Shown in pieces: positions 45,839-56,180 of a stretch of 64,000 nt of DNA (within the stretch, counting starts at the first letter, position 1; every line of letters starts with the position of its first letter). A program made the position numbers and the translations under genes. The notes beneath the pieces were generated by a model. That model saw only the letters and a program-made list of their open reading frames with translations, was not told the origin of the DNA and did no database searches. This DNA comes from Owenia fusiformis (taxonomy: Eukaryota > Annelida > Polychaeta > Sabellida > Oweniidae). The stretch lies in NCBI GenBank assembly GCA_903813345.2, contig CAIIXF020000004.1, positions 10,360,196 through 10,424,195 of the forward strand, given 5' to 3'.

Positions 45839-47532
45839 AACCAAAGGATCATATACAACATTGAATCAAAACATATTTTGGATTTTTATATATTTGGATA
45901 TTCATCTTCAGTTCTGGATTACTTGAATAATGGTCATGAACTGGTAAGTAGGCACATTTTGTCTATCACTTCATAACAGAACCACATGCTTTTGTTTACT
46001 TGTCATGACCTTTGACCTGAGAGCATAACATATTATTGGTCAAGTTCAAATTAAAGCCACATCCCACTGCGAATATTTAATGAGACATTTAAAATATTTC
46101 TTTTCAAGTTTGCTTGAAATATACTGGATAATATTGGAATATGAATCGACATTTCTATTCTTTATGGTTTAATACATAACTGTTAGAAATTTGGATGACT
46201 GGAAGTTCCTAGAAATCATGATATTGGCAAAATCAAAATAAATTTACTGGTTTCAGTGATTCAAACATTTTCAACAGACACAATTGGCTGTTCCAGGCTC
46301 TTCCATCTTCCTTTTATACCCGGTTTTCCCCTTTAACGGAGCCTCTTAGAAAATTTTCCACCCCGAGTAAATATCTGCACTCAAATGTGATCGTTTTGTT
46401 TCATTTCGTCCAATATAAATAGGCAGGGCTAATTAGATACCCGTGGCTACTAAACCAAATGAAATGACAGCAAGGGTCTACGATTGCCTTATCACTAAAT
46501 CTGATTTGCGAACGAGGCATTTTCTCTGTATTACGTCCGCCCTTGATATGAGCAAAAAGTGATACCAAAGTAATTGAATTGTGGTTGAATATCAAATAAA
46601 GCAAAACCAAAAAACAAAAATGTTTTCATGCTAACCATTACACCATAGAGCCATGACCCTCAGACACTACATAAATATATCTCCACGTCCACTGACATGG
46701 TTTCAGACGTGTAGCATAACAGAACATTTTCTGAAACGTGTACTTGAGCGTGGACTTACTCGTTCAGGTTCACGGTTTGCATTTGAACGTGTAGCTTAAC
46801 CTCTCTATTCATTAATTCGACCAAGTCGTGATGATTGTTTTAATAAGCAACTGAGCTATATCTAACAACGAGAAATATAATTTTAGCTGCAGTCTCAATT
46901 AGTCAAGGAAGAGCAATTAGCCCTCCTTTATCGATAATGTTCAACGCTGAATAAACGTCTCAAAACGTATTGAGACCCATTTTGTGAAAAACTAGCATAA
47001 TTTAAGCATTTGTCATTCTAATATAAAAGTGATTCATTTGTAGCATTTATTTTATAATACCTGAGAAACAATACAAAACGTCGATACACCGATTACATAA
47101 TTTTTGGGGTATTGATAAGAAAAAAAACTCAAACCTATAGCTCAGAAACCTAAATCATATATTTAAAATCATTATGTTTTATTTTCTATTGCATTATGTT
47201 CTTCAAATTGTGAAAAATTGGGATTTCATTTTTTGGTAATTTTTTTACCTCTGTTAATGGCATAAGTCAGAAAAAGCCGGAAGTATATTAAACTGTTATA
47301 ATAAAAAGTATTAGGGAACATAGGTAAGTATGTTAATGTTAGGTCAAATATCGATGGGCTATAGTGTGCTACCAGCTCCTTTATTAGACGTCCTAGAGAT
47401 TTCATACCGTTATGGACTACTGTGACAGCCCGGGTAATTAACCATCTCAATTTTACCACGCTGACCCTTTCTCAACCAATCAGTGAAGTGGAAGGAACAC
47501 GTGTTAAATACGTCATCATTACCTATGGTGAT
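45839..47532. other. Right end of the transposon region and unassigned spacer
   Basis: The candidate right terminus is at 46356-46370. Beyond it there is no gene. The AT-rich text includes ACGTGTAGC words near 46709 and 46788 in similar contexts (AGACGTGTAGCATAAC, GAACGTGTAGCTTAAC). Confidence 0.4.
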
Positions 47533-47779
47533 GTCAACGGAAATGACCATATAGAAAATCGTCCATATTTCGACGACGACCTCTGATTGGCTCGGTGAGA
47601 TTTATTATCATAGCGGGTTTTTAGATTATACACGTGAATATCCTGGACAATGGTGCGCTGAAGGTTAGACCAATTAAGTATATCGAGTATAAAAACATGA
47701 ACATCCTTAGTTTAATCATATCAGCGTAGCAGAAACACCTTACCAGAAGGAGAAACGAAACAAGAAATAAACTGACAAA
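47533..47779 (+). promoter_or_regulatory. Promoter and 5' UTR of gene B
   Basis: TATAAAAA at 47688-47695 lies 92 bp before the ATG. The 47640-47779 segment is collinear with the gene A promoter. An upstream 69-bp block (47533-47601) with CCATATAGAAAATCGTCCAT and an inverted CCAAT (GATTGG) is copied into intron 1 at 47882-47950. Confidence 0.8.
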
Positions 47780-47810
47780 ATGAATACGAAGATCGCTGTA
47801 CTTTGTTTGG
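47780..47810 (+). CDS. Gene B exon 1
   Basis: 31 nt encoding MNTKIAVLCL plus one base, then a GTGAGTAC donor identical to gene A. Confidence 0.85.
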
Positions 47811-50692
47811 GTGAGTACAATATTACTTTTTTATGGAAAATTTTTTTTATATATATTTATTTTATCTTTTATGGAATAGATGTCAGAGGAAATGACCATA
47901 TAGAAAATCGTCCATATTTCGACGACGACTTCTTATTGGCTCGGTGAGATCGGAGATTTATTGTAAACTGAAAGAGTGAAGACGGAGCTCCCTTTTAATA
48001 ATTGAGGTCCAACGAATGCAAAGGGTAGAAAATCTTTATTTGAAAAATGAGAAATGAATAAATATCAAATATAGGCGTTTAGAGGCAGTGTGATTATTTT
48101 CATCTTTTAAAACTGTGACTCCTGTCAAATATAAAATGTTAAGCTACCTTAACTTGATGTTTTAACATTTCGTTCCATTACTTATTTCCACAATGTTATA
48201 ACGCACTTTTTGCAGGTTGGTTTTGAGATAAGTATACTATCTTCTTCAATTTTTCACAAGGAATTCATTTCTGGGATCCATTCCAATGGATCTAATGACA
48301 TTTTGGAAATATCCAGTGCCACATTGTTATAAGTGCAAAATGAGGAAAAAATTATAGGCCCACCTTGTCATAATATCCGCAGTAGAGCCAATCGGGTTAC
48401 ATAATTTTGATCATTTGACTAATAGAAACAAGGTGGAAATAATGAGACGATCACATATACGTTGCAGGTAATTAACATACGACCTTGTCCTTGTAAAGTG
48501 TAGTTGTATGAAATAATTTTGTTACAAATAAGTGGCAAAAGATTATATCCGTTTTTTCAGCCATTTTACTTATTTTATTTAACATCGATTTGTATATCTG
48601 TCTCTCAGTGAGTCCATAATAGTGGCAAGTGGCTTGAAATAAATTTGTTACGAAAAATCAGCAAAAAATCCGTTTTTTCTGTCAATTAAGCCATCATTCC
48701 CTTTTGAGCAACGCCATGTGAGCCCAGTACCCCAGGGTACTATTTTTTTTGTTTGGAATAATGAGACCAAAAACTCGCAATTGAAATTCTGAAGTTCTGG
48801 CGGCTGTTTGATTAACTCGACTCCGAGATGGCACCCTGGGTGGCAATATTCCTTCATGTTTAATTTAAAACTTAACGGTCAGGTTAAGTAACTAAGTAAA
48901 CATTTGAAATTCGTATGTTCATCAATATTTGTTAAGAATGGTGCCATTCAATTTGTGTCAGAAATGGTTCAAAAGTCAATGTTAGTTTCACATTTGATAT
49001 ATTTTAGATAGTGGAAATATATTTAAAACATCAAATAGGAAAATATATTTCAAATTAAAAAATAATCTGAAATCAAAGCAACTTTTTCAAAAACATTTTG
49101 AATAATCAAACGCGTACTTGTGATCCTCCGCCATGAATCAGGCAATGTGTCAATCATTCGACCCCGTCCCCGTACTATATTTTAATCTCTTATAGTTTTA
49201 GCCGTGCTGCTTGCCCAGGAGACGTCATGTGCCTCTTACAGATCAAGCCTCTGTCACAAGTATTGTAGGGATCTCCAAATACACAGTACAAGGGCCAGAA
49301 GCTCTCTGTGCAGGGCTGCGGCTGCGCGATGCTTGTAAGTGTCTAACCTTTCCAGGGTGTCAAAATCAATGGCACCCTCTAAACAACAAATGTATTTAAT
49401 GTTACATGATGCGTCGCTCATCTTAAAGGCAATTCGATCCTGGGGTTACCTGAAAATTTTCAGGTTATCAATTAATCTTACTCATATACGGGCGATAGAT
49501 AGTATGATTTCAAAAAAGATTCAAACTAGAAAACAGCAACTATGGCCATGGAGGAGCAGATCCCACCGAACAAAATATGTTTTGATAAATAACCTTTCTT
49601 CTTCTTCTTGTTCACTTGAAAGAAAACATATTGTTTTAATAAAAACCATTGTATTTATGGACAGAAAGTACTCATGGTGAAAGATATTACCATCTAAAAT
49701 CACTTGCCAACTGCACATGTACTTTTGAACCAATTGGTTTACTGCTATTTGAGTTATCGAAGATTACGTTTTTACGAAAATTGGCAGCTATTTTTAAATT
49801 GAGCGGCCATTTTCCTTTAGCAAAGCTCCTTTTTTCAAGGCATCAGCATAAAAGATTTAAACCAAATCCGTCAACTAGTATTTCTATTTTCAAATATTAG
49901 ATTTCAACAAAGAATGGTGGACTTTTTTAATTGAGTGGCCATATTGAAAATTCCTTCTCGAACAGAGGTCCTATACCCATAAGGCATAAGCCTATAAAAT
50001 CTAAATTGATTCTTTCAACCGGTATTTCAGTTACCGTTATTGTGGGATAATAAAGGTGTAGCATTGCCTAATCTGAGCACTTCAATACATTCTTACTGTG
50101 TTTTTTTCAAGAGATTTTCTTTCCATCAATTCCATTAACCTGTCTTTCAAAACCGAACCCATATGTTCAGCGAAGTTAAGATCTGGGTTATTAATCCTAA
50201 ATTATCAACTTTCTGAAGATTTGGCCTTAAAACAGTAACAAAGTACCTACTGTGATAAATGTTTGTGTTCTAGGTAATCATTGGCTTATCCATGGTCACA
50301 TGATATGAAATAATAAATAATAATCTAATTAACTGGAAAGTCTGAAAGCAAAATGCCTTGAAATGCCAATAAGAACCTGTTAGCATTAAATATTGCAATT
50401 AAAAGACTTCTGATTTTGTTTTTGCCTGCAGCCCCGGACACAAGTCAGAGGGCAGGAAATTCCCTCGGGAAAAATATGTTGCACTATTTCCCCTAATGGC
50501 AGTCACTATTTGTATACTATCACGTGATAAAATGTGTGGTAATTGATAAAGCAATACAAAATGTGTTAAATTAAACCATTTATATTTCTATTTTAATAAA
50601 CTACTTCTCTAATATTTTTCAGTGCGAAATGCAGATACATCGACATTTTACGAAAACAACTGGGTTTGTCGAAAACAAAAAGATCAGAATAG
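47780..50692 (+). CDS. Gene B: secreted cationic cysteine-rich peptide, three exons
   Basis: Exons 47780-47810, 49196-49334 and 50623-50692 (TAG 50690-50692) join to 79 codons with the same phases as gene A. The signal region through QETSCA is identical in protein sequence to gene A. The mature part has cysteines at 22, 30, 34, 49, 56 and 60: C-x7-C-x3-C-x14-C-x6-C-x3-C. It lacks the extra cysteine (C41) of gene A and is six codons shorter between cysteines 3 and 4. The KCRYID block is shared, and the tail LGLSKTKRSE is longer and basic. Introns are 1.4 and 1.3 kb, far shorter than in A. Secretion is likely. Function is unassigned, with an antimicrobial or other bioactive peptide most plausible. 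Confidence 0.85.
47882..47950 (+). repeat. Intronic copy of the gene B upstream block
   Basis: About 69 bp nearly identical to 47533-47601 (step 349 bp), ending in GGCTCGGTGAGAT. The pair brackets exon 1. The two copies differ at only a few bases. Confidence 0.9.
48700..48857. mobile_element. MULE-type MITE, strongly diverged partial copy
   Basis: TTTGGAATAATGAGACCAAA, GGCGGCTGTTTGATT and CACCCTGGGTGGCAATATTCCTT align with the right half of the 305-bp family. Located in gene B intron 1. Confidence 0.5.
49196..49334 (+). CDS. Gene B exon 2
   Basis: TATAG acceptor and GTAAGTGTC donor. The first 38 nt are identical to gene A, after which the coding sequence diverges quickly. Retention of intron 2 would add one residue and stop (TGC TTG TAA). 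Confidence 0.85.
49335..50622 (+). other. Gene B intron 2
   Basis: The first 280 bp align with gene A intron 2. The remainder contains a weak repeated phrase about gcggccat/gagtggccat and no gene. Confidence 0.6.
50623..50692 (+). CDS. Gene B exon 3
   Basis: TTTTTCAG acceptor; encodes AKCRYIDILRKQLGLSKTKR then SE and TAG. Confidence 0.8.
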
Positions 50693-50955
50693 ATATTTCT
50701 ACGCAAAACCCATCCAAGTCAAGCTATGTGGTTGATCGAAGCATCTTATAGCTCCCATATTAAACTTATCTACATATACGTAATTGAACATAAAGCTGTC
50801 AGCATTAACATTAAAAGGTCATGAAAGGTCACGCCACTGTGTTGGAGAATTGCAGCCAGCCGAAATTTGATACAATTTTAATATTTAAATTGCTTCTAGC
50901 ACAAGATCACTTCGAACATGCGTTTAGGCCAAAATAGCTTGGCCTGTAAATTGCA

Positions 50956-50961
50956 ATAAAA
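50956..50961 (+). terminator. Candidate polyadenylation signal of gene B
   Basis: AATAAA in TTGCAATAAAAAGCT. At the gene A counterpart the word is CTGCAATAGAAAGCT, and the A signal lies about 20 bp further on, so the two genes seem to use shifted signals. Confidence 0.45.
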
Positions 50962-51748
50962 AGCTAATTCGAAAGATGAAATACCATTGTTTTGTTCAGT
51001 TAAAGAACTATAAATCGTGTTTAATAATTGCCATCTCACATCTACGGCTTGGAATGTATGTGTCGATGTTATATACCATTTGAAAGGTTATACAATAGAC
51101 ATTTCCAATAAATCCTGACCTCTATTTGTGAACCAAGGAAACTCGGGTATATCGGCTAGATTTATGATGTCATACTTTACAGGCAGTAATGTTTGCAAAC
51201 AAAATTGAAAGAAGTTTTTGAAAATTAGCAATATTTTAATCCTATTTCTGCACTGAAATTGTAAGAATGACATCATAACCAATAGATGGCTTGATTTACT
51301 GGATTGGTCTATTGTTTAATAAGCTCAAAATAGTAAATATATTTACAATATATTCATTTTACCTCTAGCATACAGCTCAAAACCTAATTATTATGAAAAA
51401 TTGTGTTTACTTTAATAAGGGGATCAAGATATTCTAGAAAAAGAACTCCGATTTTTTATCAACCCCGATTTTTAGAAAAAAATGCAGATTTTCATTTTCT
51501 CCTGAAGAGGTATTTAGACCACGATTTTGAATGACCTTCACACAAACAGGTATATTTATAGGATATCCTATGGTTTTGAGGGATATCAGTTTTATCTCCG
51601 ATGTGATATTGATCTGCACGAGAGAGCAAAGCGAACGAGTGCATATATCAATTTCAACGAGTAGATTAAAATGATATTCTGAAAAAATCATAGGATGTTC
51701 TTATAATCCTACACTTAGTGTGCTAAGTGTATAATAACATTAAAAAAT
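50962..51748. other. 3' flank of gene B
   Basis: Alignable in patches with the gene A 3' flank. No gene; a TTAGTGTGCTAA inverted word lies at 51716-51727. Confidence 0.5.
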
Positions 51749-52149
51749 AAAGGACGATTCTCGGTTTGGAGAACGAAGTGCATCAATCTAAATGAGCATT
51801 ATCCCTGCTTCGGACAAATTTGATTTTTTTTACATAATATAGACTTGAATGTCCTCTTTCGAATAGTCATTATCTAATTTGGGTAATATTTCTATTTGTA
51901 GATTTTTTGCAAAAAAATATTAGCGCAGTACACTGATGAAATTCTTTCCCCAAATCGAGACTTGTATTTTATTGAATCGGTCTAATTGAGCGTTATCCCT
52001 GCTTCAGACCAATTTGTTATTTTTACATCTTGTAGATTTAAATGTCCTCTTTTGAATATTCATAGTTTAATTTGGGTAATATTTCTATATTTTTCATGAA
52101 AAAAATTATCAGCCCAGGAGACTGTTCTCCAAACCGAGAATCGTCCTTT
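51749..52149. mobile_element. MITE of 401 bp with 26-bp perfect termini and duplicated core
   Basis: The terminal 26 bp (starting AAAGGACGATTCTCGG) are perfectly inverted at 52124-52149. The core is a direct duplication of about 190 bp (GTTATCCCTGCTTC, AATGTCCTCTTT, TTTAATTTGGGTAATATTTC, each twice). It sits inside the gene B 3' flank. No target duplication could be fixed. Confidence 0.85.
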
Positions 52150-52174
52150 GATATTTATTGGCAAAATGAATAAC

Positions 52175-52271
52175 CGGAGGATATCGTAACGATATACTCC
52201 GGGCGGAGAATATCATGACGATATACTCCGGAAAACTCAACATGCGGAGGATATTGTAACGATATACTCCG
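52175..52271. repeat. Three consecutive 27-bp palindromes
   Basis: Units at 52175-52201, 52204-52230 and 52245-52271 all begin CGGAG.ATAT and end ACGATATACTCCG. Each is an imperfect dyad. Spacing is 2 and 14 bp. They could be protein-binding sites or small hairpins. Confidence 0.85.
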
Positions 52272-52802
52272 CTTGTTGATTTCCCGCCAAAATGACTCTA
52301 TTTGGCATGAAATTCATTTTGCAATGATATTATACATTAAGTACACTCCTTGTAAGTGTAGGATAATATACAATATCCTATTTTGTAAGTTTAGGGCGAA
52401 TATTAACGCCATTATGTTCAAAGAGTCGGAAAACCTAGGAAGCTCATGATATATTTTTGAAATATAAGTTTTGATGCAAACCACATAAATTCTTTAGTTT
52501 CTTAGTCACATAGTCAATATACTTTAAAATGTTGTACAAGACAAGTGAGTACATATAGTTTGTTTAGTTTTGTAGTTCATATACTGTACTTTAACACAAT
52601 ATACTACTAGAGACATACGTTATTAGTTCCGATGTTCGTGTACGTACCCTTTGCATTCGTTTGACTTCACTTCTTAAAAGAGAGCTTCGTCTGTAGTTTA
52701 ACTAGACTCTGCACGCAGGGTATCAGCTCTAGTGCAGGGTTTGACATGATTAAAAACTGTTTTTCTGCGTAATATCAAAGCACAATCATTTAGTTAAAAA
52801 AA
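52272..52802. other. Unassigned, patches shared with the gene A 3' flank
   Basis: GGGCGAATATTAACG, AAAGAGTCGGAAAACCTAGGAAGCTC and TATACTTTAAAATGTT correspond to 28839-28880 and 31118. No gene. Confidence 0.45.
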
Positions 52803-52878
52803 TTCCCGTGTGGGATTCGGTCCACTGCCGTCTGGCCATGGCCGTCTGCGCCCACGAAGAGCATTCTACCACAAGACC
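52803..52878 (-). repeat. tRNA-like sequence (tRNA pseudogene or SINE head)
   Basis: The minus strand begins GGTCTTGTGGTAGAATGCTC, an A-box and D-arm very like tRNA-Gly (GTGGTAGAATGCTC). It ends GTGGACCGAATCCCAC, a T-arm with a near-B-box. The middle holds GACGGCCATGGCCAGACGG where a normal anticodon arm should be, so it is not a canonical tRNA. A T-run follows. Confidence 0.6.
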
Positions 52879-52947
52879 AACATGAATCTATGTAATCTAA
52901 AGGGTAATGTACGCTACTGATATTAAACGTTCTAATTCAGTAGTGAC

Positions 52948-53427
52948 CACCCTTGGTATACGCAGCTAACGAAATTTGACCGGTACGGGTCAAAAGCTCG
53001 ACCGGTACGGGTTAATGGTTTTATTTGAATTTAAAACAGCCATAACTTGCTCAATATTGACTTCCTCGTGTCTAATTTGAAATATATGATGCCTCCCGAT
53101 GCTTTTAAGTACCCCAATTTTTTACAGATTTTTAAACGGACCAAAACTCTCTAAATGCGCATTTATGCTCTTTTCTCTCGAGAACGACTGTCTCATTTTC
53201 ACGATAACTTTTATTTAGTACTTCTAACATATAAGATCTACTTTTCCCCATCAAGGTATGATGTAAATGACGTGCTATTTACATTTTGTGAGTTTCAATG
53301 ACACGCGTTTGATTTTATAAAAAATGCCAAACTTTGTGACAAAGAATTTCCTCCTGCTTGCAGCGAGAAGACGGACCGGTTCAGGGCAATCTGCTTGCAG
53401 CGTTCGGGGCAATAGCTGATGAAATTC
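52948..53427 (+). mobile_element. Single arm of the palindromic ACCGGTACGGGT element
   Basis: Nearly identical to 61625-62080: CACCCTTGGTATACGCAGC, two GACCGGTACGGGT boxes, and the same text down to GGGGCAATAGCTGATGAAATTC, where the second arm would begin. It then runs into unrelated DNA. Confidence 0.85.
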
Positions 53428-54525
53428 ACAGTCTACCATGCACATGTTTGCGAACAAATAGTTAAGAGGACAACAGAATCGTCGATTTGATACCTCACTT
53501 TTGTTACCGAAACGGAACTTCGATAAACGCTTGAGATCTGCGCTTATAGCCCATTCCGTCTTCTGAACAATTTGTTCGCAAACATGTATATTTTCTTAAA
53601 TATTTGTGATAAAAATGTCGTGGGAATTCTACCTACAACGCGTGAAATATGGAAAAATTGAAATCGTACTTTCGAGGTTCCGACCAGCGTAATCGAGTGG
53701 ATCACCAATAGAAGGACCTGACGCAATGAGAATTGCCCGGCATGGAACAATTTAGTAGAAACATTTCTATAAAATTCTCGTTGGATCAAGTATTTCATTT
53801 AAATATGTACATTACGAATCATTGCCATTGGCAGTTCTTGTGTTATGAGTAATACTGTAACCAAATTGGTCCATACCGGCCGCCTAGCAAAGGAGTATCG
53901 AGTTTGAATAACGGCTCCAAATCCTACCTGGACCTGACGGGTGTATGAAACGCCATGGTAAACATTTGTCAAAATAACTGAATTTTTGATATTTTCACAA
54001 AGCTGGTCAATTTTCTCAAATTTCATATTGATTGAGAAAATGTATTGCTTCCAATTTTATTATGTGTATATTTCAATGTTTTGATGTTCATATTCTGCAG
54101 TTATATTTGAACTTCATCATTTTGTTGGGTTGTGATAAGACATTTAAAAACAGTAATAAATATTTCAAATTTAAAAGTCCTCAAGATTAGCCAATCAAAA
54201 TCAAGTATTAAGCAATGCTGTTAATTAAACTTACTAATCCTGGCTTTCTGTGCCATGTTCAAGTGTGGATGTAACCTGATATTTTAATGGGAGTTGCTAG
54301 CAACTTTAAAACCGGCCTTAAGCAGCTACAACGCAGTGATTTATACTGACGTGAGACGTGGAGGGACTTTGCCAGGATTAACTCTACAGAGCCATCTCCT
54401 GCATGTAGAACAGAATAGTGCTAAATGCTGAAAGAGAAACTGAGAATATTTTCCAATGCCAGGATCTTTAGGGCAAGCAAATACCATCAGGGGCAATCGT
54501 CAGATACACGATGCCCATGTCAAGC
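53428..54525. other. Unassigned stretch
   Basis: Only short minus ORFs without recognisable content. Another TTTGTTCGCAAACAT phrase occurs at 53447 (inverted) and 53571. Confidence 0.35.
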
Positions 54526-54545
54526 AGCGTGCCTACTAGGCACGC
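54526..54545. repeat. Inverted pair GCGTGCCTA / TAGGCACGC
   Basis: The two 9-mers face each other across one or two bases and merge with the first copy of the recurring TAGGCRCGCAGTTTG motif. Confidence 0.8.
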
Positions 54546-54551
54546 AGTTTG

Positions 54552-56161
54552 AAACTGTAACAGCTCCGGTCTTAATCCTGAAACTGCCGTGACGTACGGG
54601 CTGCCCAATCAATCAATTAACCAATACTACAACAAAGCAACCCGTACAAACAAACAAACAGGACCGAACCAGCAAACAAGTGGTAGCGTGGTAAGCTGAA
54701 CGGTCATAGCACGTAGTGTATCGGATTTGAGCTGAATGTTAAGATTGATTACTGGACTATATGTAAGGTGCTGCCGTCTATTCTATGAATAGACACAAAA
54801 GTTGGAAACACTAATTGAACAAATATGATTTGGAACAGAATGAAGAAATGAAGTTAGGAAGATATCAGAAATTTAATTATAGGGCCATTTAACTGTTATT
54901 CCATCTAAACCACCAATCAATGACTAAAATCAATCAACACGACAAATCAAGTAAAGTTTTAAAGTTTAATTGTAAATAAATAATTAAGATCTGGTTTTAC
55001 ATCAGTTTTATCTATCAATGAAAATCACAGGAAATTACATGGCAGAAAGATTACAAATGACTTGAGTAAGATGGCGGCTATATGAGCGCTTACAATTAGA
55101 ACAAATAAATTTCAACCTTCAAAAGCGAAAGCGAGTGTCAAAAGGTGGCGCTGTGTAGAATCTCACCTGCGCGCTGAGCATATCAAAATCTAGGCCAGAT
55201 CTTCCAGCCAACAATTACATAATTATTTCTATCAAAGAAAATCAACCAAAATAGATGTTCCAAATAACCAAATTCAACCCAATGTCAAACTCAGTTGACT
55301 CTCAGAAGTCAAAGACAAAAAATGAAAATAAATTCAAAATTCACAATATGCTCAGCACAGCAGTTGAGTTAAAATAAGAAAATATAACCTCCCTTCCACA
55401 GCCACACTGGTCTCTCCTTTCCTTTGGCTAGCCCATTACAATCTATTGGTCCTGACAAAGTGTCGAAAATATCTCAAAACAGGACAACTGATATCAAAAT
55501 TGCCTCGTGAGGAAACTATTATGGCGCCAACTCTCGTCTCGCCGTCTCTCGCGAGATCAACCCTTACAAAAAGTAGTTAAAATGCTTATGTTAAAACTAC
55601 CCTTACAAAATATTTGTTCTGATACAAAAGTTATAGGTAGAGCTAAGGTAACTATTACCCCGACTCTGCAACGGAACTATTCGCGCTCTGGAGCGGAAGA
55701 GAAGTAGCGACACCGGGTGCAAGGTTGACATTTTATTTAAGAGTAAAATATGACTAGCCAACCCAGGGTCGCTACAAAACTCTGACAAACTGCGCGCATA
55801 TTTCAAAATGGAAGACGGGGAGGACACGACTCCCAAAAAGAGCCAAAATACGAAAAATACAAGGTTAGTCTCGTTCTTAAGATAGTACCATTCTGTGAAG
55901 ATGAACTTAATTTACTCATAGTTCTCAATGTTGTTCCCGATGTAAACCTAGTTATCTCAATATAAGGGTCTTAAGTAACTTCTGTGTTCAAAATTTACAG
56001 TGTAAAGTTATATCTATGTCTTTTTATCGTCATTTGCCGTTTATTCAGCCATTATATCTGTGTATGATAGAATATATACGATCACTCCATCTGACTAAAG
56101 CAGCATATTTTGTGTTCAAAACGATAATACGCCATAAACGTGATTTAAACATTTTTCTTGT
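54552..56161. other. Unassigned; possible decayed LTR-type sequence
   Basis: No ORF of note. TCTCGCCGTCTCTCGCGAGATC near 55538, a TATGGCGCCAACTC word at 55519 and a run of CAAACAAACAAACAG at 54647 are the only distinctive words. I considered an LTR remnant but found no matching pair of repeats. Confidence 0.3.
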
Positions 56162-56180
56162 CAAACTGCGCGCCTATATT

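Larger units (their letters stand above)
36789..46370. mobile_element. Candidate 9.6-kb autonomous transposon (boundary hypothesis)
   Basis: TTACTCGGGGTGGAA (36789-36803) and its exact complement (46356-46370) could be the outer termini. They would enclose the fold-back arms, the zinc-cluster ORF and the transposase-like ORF. GATAT lies just outside both. Only 15 bp match, so chance is possible. The alternative is two adjacent elements, a fold-back element (36821-42257) and a transposon carrying the two ORFs. Confidence 0.4.

Noticed and set aside
49211-49680. ORFs of 62 and 113 codons over gene B exon 2
   Set aside because: They are out-of-frame or read-through versions of exon 2 and intron 2; the spliced frame explains the conservation better.
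55507-55720. LTR and primer-binding site suspected from TATGGCGCCAACTC
   Set aside because: No second LTR, no polypurine tract and no gag or pol remnant nearby.
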